The notes under the pieces: generated by a model
The model's input: only the letters and a program-made list of their open reading frames with translations
What the model was told of the DNA's origin: nothing
Databases searched by the model: none
Shown: positions 1-7,000 of the stretch, in pieces
Position numbering within the stretch: the first letter of the stretch is position 1
Layout of the letters: each line of letters starts with the position of its first letter
NCBI GenBank assembly: GCA_014523695.1
Contig: JAATVS010000392.1
Coordinates: 1 to 7,287, forward strand
Direction: 5' to 3'
Length of the DNA: 7,287 nt
Source: Nitrososphaerales archaeon TH5895
GTDB taxonomy: Archaea; Thermoproteota; Nitrososphaeria; Nitrososphaerales; Nitrososphaeraceae
Program-made: the position numbers and the translations under genes

Positions 1-1160
1 GCCTTGTCTAGTTGCAATGGAACACGTAATTCTTGATAAATATTTAGGATTGCATCTCTTGCCTGAGAAGAGAGATCTTTGTCGGAGGCTTTTTCTACAT
101 TGCAAAATAACGCCAATTCCTTCCTTCTAATGGAACTTCTTGTCTTATTTTCGTCTTCCCAAGCCTCTCTGAAGGCCTCTACATTATCATAAAAATTCTT
201 CCTATATTGATCAGGTAAATATCGTAATATACCTTGAGTCATTTCCTTCTCTTCTTTTAGAGTGCTAAAGTACTTGACAGACTCCTCGTTAATGAATGAA
301 GGATGCCAACCTAAAGCGTGTGCGTTGCGCCTCGCAAGAGTCTTTGCATGTTCATAATCCCCTAAGGCGTACCCGGCCATTCGCTCACATACTGATAAAA
401 GCCATCCCAAGTATTCATAATGTTCTCTTGTTTTGATATCATTTTCTGGTATGCCCGCGTCTAAAAATAGTTCTTGCATTCTCATCCTCGCATGTTCGGC
501 GTTTTCACCTTTGAAAGGATAAGTCGTACGATATATTATTGCAATAACCATATCAAGGTTGATATCGATGTCGTCTATGAATTTCCTTATCTTTTTATCA
601 TGTCTTAAAAAATATTCAACTGAATCTTCATGGGGCTTGTCTGAAAGTTTCAAGGGATCATAGTCGTGAAAAAGAGCAGCAACGAACAGATACTTTATGT
701 CATGATCGTTGAATTTTCTATATTCCATACCAGAAGCACCTAATTGTCCATCAAGGGCTAGCAACGCAAAGTATGTAGCTTCAAGTTCATGATCTATATT
801 GTGATAGCCGTAGTAGTCTGGTCCTAATCCCTTCTTTGAAAATTCGGACACAGCATGTCTTACAATTCTGTCAGTCCATTTATCCTGCAGTCCCATAGAA
901 GTGGCGAGTTCGATAATCTTGTCTTTAAGCGCTGCCTGTTGGACAACTCCTAGATTGTACTTGAGCCACCAAGTGAATAATTTTATCCTATTGTAGAATT
1001 CAAACCACCATGGAAAAGAATCCGTAAGTGGATTATCTACCTTAACTGAATACTTCTCATCTAGGTATTTTTTCTGGTCGTCCTCATGTACAGGAGGCAG
1101 GATAATCAGCCAAGGATAATGATCACGAACTGGCACAAAAGTGTTCTGTTCCGTCCTCAC
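1..1160 (-). CDS. HD-domain metal-dependent phosphohydrolase, C-terminus beyond left edge
   Basis: The minus strand is open from 1187 down to the window edge, with no stop and good protein character throughout. The ligand pattern of the HD superfamily is visible: YHNIDHE (His120 and His124, counted from the GTG at 1158-1160), FHDYD (His165-Asp166), then PHEDS (His177) and an acidic stretch near ERMAGYALGD (Asp268). The H-N-x-x-H followed by HD recalls cyclic-nucleotide phosphodiesterases and related HD hydrolases, which use bound metal ions to cleave phosphate esters. The substrate cannot be read from the sequence. About 386 residues are visible. The roughly 100 residues before the HD core are rich in Trp and Phe (PWWFEF, TWWLKY) and not recognised. 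No ATG lies in frame before the HD core except at 894-896, so a GTG start is chosen. The GTG at 1158-1160 sits about 25 bases from an AT-rich TATA-like element (GAAATAAAG, complement of 1181-1189), which fits a leaderless start; GTG at 1134-1136 is the alternative. The HD assignment is firm, the exact start is not. Confidence 0.8.
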   Translation of the reverse strand, partial: MRTEQNTFVPVRDHYPWLIILPPVHEDDQKKYLDEKYSVKVDNPLTDSFPWWFEFYNRIKLFTWWLKYNLGVVQQAALKDKIIELATSMGLQDKWTDRIVRHAVSEFSKKGLGPDYYGYHNIDHELEATYFALLALDGQLGASGMEYRKFNDHDIKYLFVAALFHDYDPLKLSDKPHEDSVEYFLRHDKKIRKFIDDIDINLDMVIAIIYRTTYPFKGENAEHARMRMQELFLDAGIPENDIKTREHYEYLGWLLSVCERMAGYALGDYEHAKTLARRNAHALGWHPSFINEESVKYFSTLKEEKEMTQGILRYLPDQYRKNFYDNVEAFREAWEDENKTRSSIRRKELALFCNVEKASDKDLSSQARDAILNIYQELRVPLQLDK

Positions 1161-1749
1161 ACCATCGTACCCAAGTTGGACTTTATTTCAATGCCTTATT
1201 GTACTAAATATCTTGAGAGGAAGAATTCACCTTCCCGATGGCTAGCTGGCGTCTCATTATGGGCTCGTTTTTTTGCATCAGTTTCAAACCAGTCCCTTAG
1301 GTAACATTGAGCTAGATGATCGCCTATTTCGATACGTTGATTGTGTCGGGTGGTCGTGGAGGTTGACAATACAGATTACTAATAGCCAGTTAAGGTCGTC
1401 TTAATCCGTCTGGTCTGAAGGAGATGCTTTTTGCCCACGAAATAATCCATGTATGGCGTCAGGTTCAGAGAGTGCTACATTATGTCCACCCGTTTTGCCA
1501 GTCGCCTAAAATTCAAACCTACCGATAAAATGTACTGTCTTTTCCCAATCCCAGAGGCATAATGCAAGTACTAAGCCTGAAGAGGTTAAGCGGCACCAGG
1601 AACATTATGTTCACAAAAAATATTTAGCGTTGCAATTCGAATTGGTGAACTACGCGGATTGGCCTTCATCATGCTTCAATCAGGTCGAACATTCTACGCG
1701 AACCAGATAAGCTAGCGTCTTTTATCAAAAAACTAATCTATCACGTGAA
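1161..1749. other. Gene-poor stretch with no supported gene
   Basis: I find no convincing intact gene here. The longest open stretch is on the minus strand, 1196 to about 1367, about 56 codons ending in TAA, with content such as RDWFETDAKKRAHNE and EGEFFLSRYLVQ. It lies directly upstream of the HD-domain gene in another frame and could be a lost N-terminal part of that gene or a relic of a separate one. A 37-codon plus-strand ORF at 1449-1562 and a minus-strand open piece near 1420-1510 are within what chance gives in AT-rich DNA. A TATA-like TTTATCAAAA at 1721-1730 may serve the plus-strand gene that follows. Confidence 0.5.
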
Positions 1750-1756
1750 GAGGTGA
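1750..1756 (+). promoter_or_regulatory. Shine-Dalgarno site that fixes the start at ATG 1766
   Basis: GAGGTGA matches the anti-Shine-Dalgarno end of archaeal 16S rRNA (known: ...UCACCUCC) over seven bases and ends nine bases before the ATG at 1766-1768. It supports that ATG as the true start. The GTG at 1753-1755, which opens the longer reading frame, lies inside this ribosome binding site and is an unlikely start. Confidence 0.65.
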
Positions 1757-1765
1757 CTGGGATTA

Positions 1766-2486
1766 ATGTTCAAGAAGTGTTATTCCACTCTTATCGTAGT
1801 ACTTGGAGGGGTTACTCTGATAGCCTATGTACCTTGGATCCTTTACTGAGTACTGGAGGACAAGTGGTCGCTCAGAATGCATCACCTCAAGATGAAATGG
1901 TATCTACCAGTAGTAGTAATTCTGGAATTTATACGAACAAGCGTAACTCTACCACGAATTCACAAACGCTATCGATAGTGGAGCAACGTACAGAAATGTC
2001 AATCCCAGCACCAGTAAGGCATCTCGGACAATCGCTTCATGAAGTGGTATTTGCATTACTACTACGAGATGATGGAAAGATATGGTCTGGGAAAGTGACC
2101 TTTACCGCTAGCAAACCGATTGAAGTTGAGGCATTGCACCCTTGTGAGCCAAAAGGTGAAGTTGGTACTATGCATGGAGAGCCTTATCATGCAGTACTGC
2201 CTGGAAACAAGAGCATTGCCATTTCTCATCTGAGAGATTCAGTCGATGTACCAATTGAAATTAACGGTACCGGCATTAGTTCAGGGACGCTAGAATTTGT
2301 CGGCAGTGCTTTAGTCTTCCATAAAACAACGGAACAACCATTTACAGTCACATATTCTATAGATGCAGTTGCGAAGTCATCCATCAATCAAAATTAACAA
2401 GTGAAAAGAGTTCAGTAGCCGACCAATTTACTATTGAAGTAAACAACATCGAATTTGAAAGACCAGTAGCTTCCTTTATTCGTTGA
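1766..2486 (+). pseudogene. Secreted beta-rich protein gene broken by -1 frameshifts
   Basis: The gene begins at ATG 1766, nine bases after a good Shine-Dalgarno site, with a typical Sec signal peptide: MFKKCYSTLIVVLGG, then a hydrophobic run to YVPWIL. That frame stops at TGA 1847-1849. The protein resumes one frame back at LLSTGGQVVAQNASPQ, with a likely signal-peptidase site after VVA, and stays open to TAA 2395-2397. A third piece in the next frame (LTSEKSSVADQF to VASFIR) is open to TGA 2484-2486. Each shift would be repaired by one extra base, at CTTTAC (1841-1846) and CAAAATT (2389-2395), both homopolymer runs. Rebuilt, the product is roughly 240 residues: signal peptide, a Ser/Thr/Asn-rich linker, then a soluble exported domain likely to be beta-sandwich, containing GTMHGEPYHAVLPG, whose histidines might bind metal. 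I do not recognise the family. The first break is well supported; the second is less certain, since the protein might end at 2397. Decay, sequencing error in homopolymers and real frameshifting all remain possible. Confidence 0.7.
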
Positions 2487-2677
2487 TGATAACAGTAACG
2501 ATAACATTGCCAAGTATGAGCGTTGCTATGAGATGAGATGCTTTGACCTCAGACAAGTCAATGAGCTCTCAATTACAAAAATAATCTTCTGAGTTTGTTC
2601 CTATCTAGCAGATAGTACCTGCGAAATTGAAGGGGATTCGATACTATTTCACCATCATTAGTCTCACTCTATATCCA

Positions 2678-2697
2678 GACCAATTCAGAAGTTGGTC
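2678..2697. repeat. Inverted repeat GACCAA / TTGGTC
   Basis: Six-base arms at 2678-2683 and 2692-2697 are separated by eight bases. This could form a weak hairpin in RNA or be a dyad binding site. No gene start lies close enough to give it a clear role. Confidence 0.35.
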
Positions 2698-2738
2698 GAT
2701 AAAGTCTATGACAGTTTTCAACATAAACATGGAGGGAC

Positions 2739-2751
2739 GGACCGGGGGTCC
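2739..2751. repeat. GC-rich hairpin GGACC-GGG-GGTCC
   Basis: Five-base complementary arms surround a three-base loop. The run from 2731 to 2751 is markedly richer in G and C than the rest of the window. Only a weak AT-rich tract follows (AAGTTAATTT), so a terminator for the upstream plus-strand gene is possible but not shown. A structural element of a small RNA is the other option. Confidence 0.35.
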
Positions 2752-2772
2752 AAGTTAATTTGGAATAGAGAC

Positions 2773-2784
2773 CAACCTAGGTTG
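2773..2784. repeat. Perfect 12-base palindrome
   Basis: CAACCTAGGTTG reads the same on both strands. Its function is unknown. It lies about 20 bases before the heptamer repeat and could be a protein-binding dyad. Confidence 0.35.
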
Positions 2785-2802
2785 TATCGATAACCAATAT
2801 AG

Positions 2803-2823
2803 TATTTGCTATTTGCTATTTGC
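2803..2823. repeat. Three tandem copies of TATTTGC
   Basis: Three exact, adjacent seven-base units are followed by TAG. The unit length is not a multiple of three and the tract lies outside any supported gene. It looks like a simple replication-slippage repeat. Confidence 0.8.
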
Positions 2824-2864
2824 TAGTTAGAAATAATGCCTAGAAAAAGCAACTTTTGGATAAT

Positions 2865-2902
2865 AAAAAAAGTATGTAGGTTTTTGTGGTTCTACACGAA
2901 CC
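2865..2902 (-). terminator. Terminator of the small secreted-protein gene
   Basis: Just after the stop codon of the minus-strand gene, the transcript would hold GGTTC-GTGTA-GAACC (2888-2902), flanked by a partial outer stem (GTAGG 2876-2880 with CCTAC 2902-2906), and then seven U residues (2865-2871). Archaeal termination usually needs only the T-run, so the tract at 2865-2871 is probably the working part. Confidence 0.6.
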
Positions 2903-2905
2903 CTA

Positions 2906-3190
2906 CTAAGGTAGCAACTGCAGATCGTCGCCCTCTTCACCTGACGTTGGTTGTAGTGCAATAATATTTATGGCATTACCATCACCGTCTATTTGAGAAG
3001 CCAGGTTTTGACAGAATATGTTTAGAGGGAGTACTCCGTTGCCGCAATCGTTGCTTCCCGCAACTGCCTGACTGCTCTCGTACTTTGTAGCTGAGGCATC
3101 GTTGACATTAGCAAGTGATCCTGCTATAACAAGCATTACTCCTGCTACGACTGCTAGTGACTTCGCGTTCATCCTTATTGATTGAGTCAT
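2906..3190 (-). CDS. Small secreted two-cysteine protein
   Basis: This 94-residue protein has a clear Sec signal peptide: a basic start (SIRMNAK), a hydrophobic core around residues 11-28 (SLAVVAGVMLVIAGSL) and a likely cleavage site DASA|TK after Ala34. The mature part is about 60 residues, with only two cysteines (Cys49 in NDCGNG and Cys60 in NIFCQN) that could form one disulfide outside the cell. QIDGDGNAIN (residues 66-75) contains a DxDGN-like acidic loop that might bind calcium, and the tail is acidic (GEEGDD). Soil thaumarchaea, as I recall, carry many small exported proteins with similar CGNG...CQN...SQI spacing, but I know no function for them. The start ATG at 3188-3190 is followed by a second Met at residue 7 that also gives a sound signal peptide. 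The gene stands alone, with a TATA-like box upstream and a T-run terminator downstream. Confidence 0.8.
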   Translation of the reverse strand: MTQSIRMNAKSLAVVAGVMLVIAGSLANVNDASATKYESSQAVAGSNDCGNGVLPLNIFCQNLASQIDGDGNAINIIALQPTSGEEGDDLQLLP

Positions 3191-3218
3191 ATTACTAATA
3201 AGAAAGATATCTCAATTG

Positions 3219-3228
3219 TTTATTTGAA
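3219..3228 (-). promoter_or_regulatory. TATA-like box of the small secreted-protein gene
   Basis: Read on the minus strand this is TTCAAATAAA, centred about 33 bases before the ATG at 3190. With the usual archaeal spacing of about 26 bases, transcription would start some six bases before the ATG, giving a nearly leaderless mRNA. This is inferred from position and composition only. Confidence 0.45.
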
Positions 3229-3245
3229 TTAATAATGTTAATGTT

Positions 3246-3265
3246 ATCAGATAAATCTGATTTAT
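3246..3265. promoter_or_regulatory. Overlapping dyads, operator candidate
   Basis: Two overlapping symmetric elements lie here: ATCAGA-TAAA-TCTGAT (3246-3261) and ATAAATC-T-GATTTAT (3251-3265, perfect arms). They sit about 20 bases upstream of the TATA-like box of the minus-strand secreted-protein gene, a position suited to an activator or other DNA-binding protein. No regulator gene is seen nearby. Confidence 0.4.
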
Positions 3266-3342
3266 TATATGAAATGGATGATAGGAAGATTAATCATCAA
3301 ATTATGATGGCTGGTTAACCATAAATCTACGTAATAAGTGTT

Positions 3343-3450
3343 CTAATCTCTTTCTCTTTTCGCAGCCTCAAATGGGAATCCTCAGAACACAAATTGAGAC
3401 TCGCCAACAATTAATTCCTGCACAGATGGATCCTTACACTTAAAGCACTT
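3343..3450 (-). pseudogene. Possible remnant of a small zinc-ribbon protein
   Basis: The minus strand reads KCFKCKDPSVQELIVGES, then QFVF, a TGA at 3382-3384, and in the same frame GFPFEAAKRERD to a TAG at 3343-3345. A CxxC pair followed about 20 residues later by a Gly-Phe turn resembles a short zinc ribbon in which the second cysteine pair has been lost around the TGA. The codon before KCFKC is TAG, and ATAG replaces the expected ATG, as if one base had been inserted in the start codon. The open lengths are short enough to arise by chance, so the call rests on protein character alone. Confidence 0.3.
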
Positions 3451-3523
3451 CTATCTACCGAAAGACACACCTACTTTGCCATACCAGATATACGCCCTGT
3501 AATTGCGTAAATCGTGCATTTAA

Positions 3524-4002
3524 TATTTGACATTTCCCAAAGGTAATACCTCGAGGAATAGTGTGGCTAAAGCATTTCATGTCGTAGTAGTTATAGCATG
3601 TTCCGAGTTCCTATCTGTTTGGCATAACTGGATTGCTTATCAACTACCCAAAATAGAGATCAGATAGGCCAGAAAGTCGCATGAGAAGGTAATAAGGCTT
3701 ACGAATAACCCTATTCTTGTCTATGACATCCCTAGTAAGATATCCCCGGTGACTCTAGATGTTCAAGCGATAATACAACCCGACAGTAGGTTTATTCAAC
3801 ATCCAAACAGTATTCAAGACAGTCTTAACTGCTTGATTTTGAATTAACTGAAATACCATAGCTACTCCTAGCCATAAGCAATGCAGATCAAATACGAGGT
3901 AATAAAGCATCTTCAATGGAACAGTATTATTTCAAGAAGATCTCAAGTCTGACAAAAAATAAAGTATCCCGATTTGGAGTCAATATAAACTATATAGCCT
4001 AG
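3524..4002 (+). other. Possible decayed coding sequence upstream of the kinase
   Basis: The plus strand shows long open pieces in adjacent frames: 3524-3664, TAG at 3665-3667, then the same frame to TAA 3845-3847 (content such as EKVIRLTNNPILVYDIPSK and VQAIIQPDSRFIQHPN), and one frame back from 3862 to TAG 4000-4002 (SMEQYYFKKISSLTKNK). Together they look like a gene with an in-frame stop and a -1 shift near a T-run (3837-3840), the same kind of damage as in the secreted-protein gene. No family is recognised. Pieces of this length are also expected by chance in AT-rich DNA, and the opposite strand is nearly as open, so this is weak. If it is not a relic, the whole 3191-4025 gap is non-coding apart from promoters. 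Confidence 0.3.
3983..3998 (+). promoter_or_regulatory. TATA-like region of the histidine kinase gene
   Basis: AATATAAACTATATAG contains two overlapping TATA-like cores, about 38 and 31 bases before the ATG at 4026. The first would give a leader of around 13 bases including AAGGA just before the ATG; the second would give an almost leaderless mRNA. The evidence is position and composition only. Confidence 0.5.
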
Positions 4003-4025
4003 ATCGACATCTTAGTTACCAAGGA

Positions 4026-7000
4026 ATGCAGAAGTCGATAAGAATGCACTTTGACACGGTACTTGACTCACCAGTAACAGTTAGAAAAATAGCTATATCG
4101 GTTGCAGGTGTTCTAGTCGTGCTAGCAGTCTTCGCTCTGTTGACAACTCGTCAAATTATCTTTTTTGACAATAATCTTCAAACTTTACTTTTTCTATTAG
4201 TCGTAATTCTAGGATTTGGAGTAGGATCTTGGATTCTTTTGGAATACACCAAGAGGACGAGCTCCTCCCTCAGAGCTAAATCTCGTTCAATAAACAGAAT
4301 TCACTGGATAGCAACAATAATACAATTTGTGTTACTTGCTATCATGATAATTCTCATTCTTTACAATAGTGTGTATTGTTATAACTATTTCAGCTTTTGC
4401 AATACCCCTGTGTCGACGGTTTCAATTACTGCAATTGCTTCGGCATCAGCCTCAGTAATTCTGGGATTTTTTAGTTATAGATTCTTTTCTTGGTACAAAA
4501 CAAGCAAGCGAAACTACATCCTATTTTTTTACGGTTTGGCCGCTGCTGCCCTTTCCATGTCAATTGCCGGGGATGCGATTGACAAGTTTATGGTGGCTGG
4601 ATTAATTATGGAAGAACAGTCACAAGCGGGTACTCTTCCTGATTCATCGTTTGTTTACGAAAACGTCGAGAAGTATAAAGGCGAGGTTCAATATAGGGTC
4701 ACAAATCCAGAGGGTACTACGCTGTATGTTGTATCTCCTGAAGATGATGAATTATACTCCTTCATTAACAAACTGACCTCCTATCCAAGATATGTTTTCT
4801 TGTGGATAAGCACCTGTCTTCTCCTGCACTTGTACTACCAGAGAACTGGACAAAAGATCACTAAATTTCCTATCACGTATTGGATACTACTTATTATCCC
4901 ATTTGTGCTATATCTGGTTGGAAGTGGACTTGTATTAACTCTCCCAGACGACTCAGACTACAGGTACTATCAGCGAATTATTTATCGAGCAGGAAATATC
5001 GGGAGCAGTGTACTTTTTGGTGTTGCCTTCTACATAATAGCTAGAAGAGTACCTTCGGAAAGAGTAAAGGACTACTTGACAATAGCCGCAATAGGAATCA
5101 CCTTGAGTGGAATTGCCTTTAGCGTATCGGCATTTCAGCAGACTTATGGGGTCGCCGTTCATTCTCTCGTGTTTTTATCATCTTATTTGTTTGCCATAGG
5201 CTTCTATGCGTCAGCCGTATTTCTAACCCAGGACGCAAAATTGCGAGAATCAATCAAGAGATCTGCTCTTGAAGAGTCAAGAATATTGGTAAGTTTGGGG
5301 ACTCCACATCTAGAACAAGAGATAGAGCGGCGTGTTCTTCACACGGCTCAGAAACAAGAAGAAGATTTCGTCAAAAGAACTGGAATATTACCATCCCTCA
5401 CTCACAGCGAAATGAAACTTTACCTATCTAATGTATTAAGTCAGATAACGCTACTTCGGGGCTATGAAGACATAGTTCGTAAGGAGAGAGAAATCCTAGA
5501 GTCATCGAAAGAGCTCGTAGCTTGTCTAAACATTAGTGGGATTCGCCTAGCATACAACAGTAATTTTGAAGTTTACCAGAAGATAATGCAGGAAAGATTC
5601 GTAGCTGGAGAACATAAAGGAATAAGATTTGTGACCAAGGTCGACAAACAAAGTGTAAGCATGATCAAACGGTTCCTGGAAGCGGGGGTAATGGTAAGGC
5701 ATGTTGATAACCTGCCTCCCATCGACTTTGCTGTATCTGATAAGGAGATCGTGGCTAAAGTGCACAAAGTTGAGCGTGAAATGACGGACGAAAAGTTTGA
5801 TTCTAGCAATCGTGAGATCAGCATGGACGTAAAGAACGTTCTTGTCAGCACTGAACAAGCGTATATTGACTATTTTCTTTACACATTCAGTGAGCTTTGG
5901 AGCAATGGAACGGATGCAGACGAACGGATTGCATATCTAGAACAAGGATTAGAACCGGAATTTATCGACGTGCTAAATGACGGTAAAAAGGCGATCCGCA
6001 TACTTTTGGAACTTGTCGGATCTATTAGACAGGAAGCCCAAATTTTGGTACCTGATGAAAGAACATTACTTAATTTGGAGAAGATAGGCGCAATCGATCA
6101 TCTCGTAAAAGGCGCCTCAGCTAATCACGCTAAAATAAAGCTTGTCTGTCCCAATGTTGAAGGTGAGTCCGATATCATAAAAGGGATAAAAGAGAAAGCA
6201 CCTGGAATAGAAATTGTAGATGGAAATAATTCAACATCGCTGATGGTAATTGTGGACAATTCAAGGTTCTTACGTGCGGAATTAACGAATACAACCTCTG
6301 AGAATTTTGCTGATTCTATTGGATTCACGGTATATTCAAATACTAGGCAGAGTGTAGACTCCTTTAAAACCTTCTTTGACTTACTCTGGAAGGAACATAT
6401 TCTTAATGAGGAACTTAAGAATGCTGATAAGGTTCAGAAAGAGTTCATAAACATCGCTGCACATGAGTTACGTACCCCCATCCAACCTATTCTAGGTTTG
6501 AGCCATGTAATGTACTCCGAGGTGAAAGATCCAAAACAAAGGCAATTATTGGAAGTAGTTGTGAGAAATGCTAACAGACTGAAGAGACTGACAGACAATA
6601 TTTTGGATGTGACCAGAATTGAAAGCAACAAACTCCGCTTAAATAAGGAAGAATTTAGCCTAAGCCAGGTAGCACTCTCAGTGATTGATGAGTATAACAA
6701 GATAAATCAGAATAGGAGTGGTTCTGAAGCAATCATCGCTTTTGTCAATAATTTAGGAAATTCTGAACCGGAGCATTTGACTGTCAAAGGTGATTTGAAT
6801 AGAATCACCGAGGTAATATCTAACCTTATTGATAATTCGCTAAAATATACTAAGGGAGGAACTATAAATGTGAAGGCTAAAAGGCTGAACGGCGAGATGA
6901 TTGTGAGTATATCAGACACAGGGACGGGTATCGACCCATTGATCTTTCCAAAATTATTTAGAAAGTTTACCTCAACATCTGCTCTTGATTATGGGGACGG

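Larger units (their letters stand above)
2487..2864. other. Non-coding stretch with short inverted and direct repeats
   Basis: No intact gene is visible between the broken secreted-protein gene and the terminator of the next gene. Open pieces of 28 to 49 codons occur in several frames (for example minus 2644-2730 and plus about 2600-2750) but are of a length expected by chance. The stretch holds three short inverted repeats and a heptamer direct repeat, listed separately. Confidence 0.5.

Noticed and set aside
1086..1304. Plus-strand 72-residue ORF
   Set aside because: It partly overlaps the HD-domain gene on the other strand and has no motif, promoter or ribosome binding site.
1449..1562. 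Plus-strand 37-residue ORF
   Set aside because: Its length is expected by chance; no ribosome binding site or recognisable content.
1753..2397. Intact 214-residue gene starting at GTG 1753
   Set aside because: The GTG lies inside a Shine-Dalgarno site for ATG 1766, and the first 30 residues in this frame lack protein character while the overlapping frame encodes a perfect signal peptide.
2484..2597. Frame reading FVDDNSNDNI, resembling the start of a receiver domain
   Set aside because: Only 46 codons are open, the following residues do not match a receiver fold, and no in-frame start is present.
2803..2823. CRISPR-like repeat
   Set aside because: The units are seven bases and directly adjacent, with no spacers; no cas genes are in the window.
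3455..3910. Minus-strand frame whose three internal stops are all TAG, suggesting TAG readthrough (pyrrolysine-like)
   Set aside because: The frame is codon-aligned antisense to the open plus-strand pieces, which lowers stop frequency; its Trp/Cys/Leu-rich content looks like a shadow, and no tRNA-Pyl or PylS is seen.
4953..6919. Several minus-strand ORFs of 67-103 residues within the kinase gene
   Set aside because: They are antisense shadows of a fully intact, motif-rich kinase frame and show no domain.
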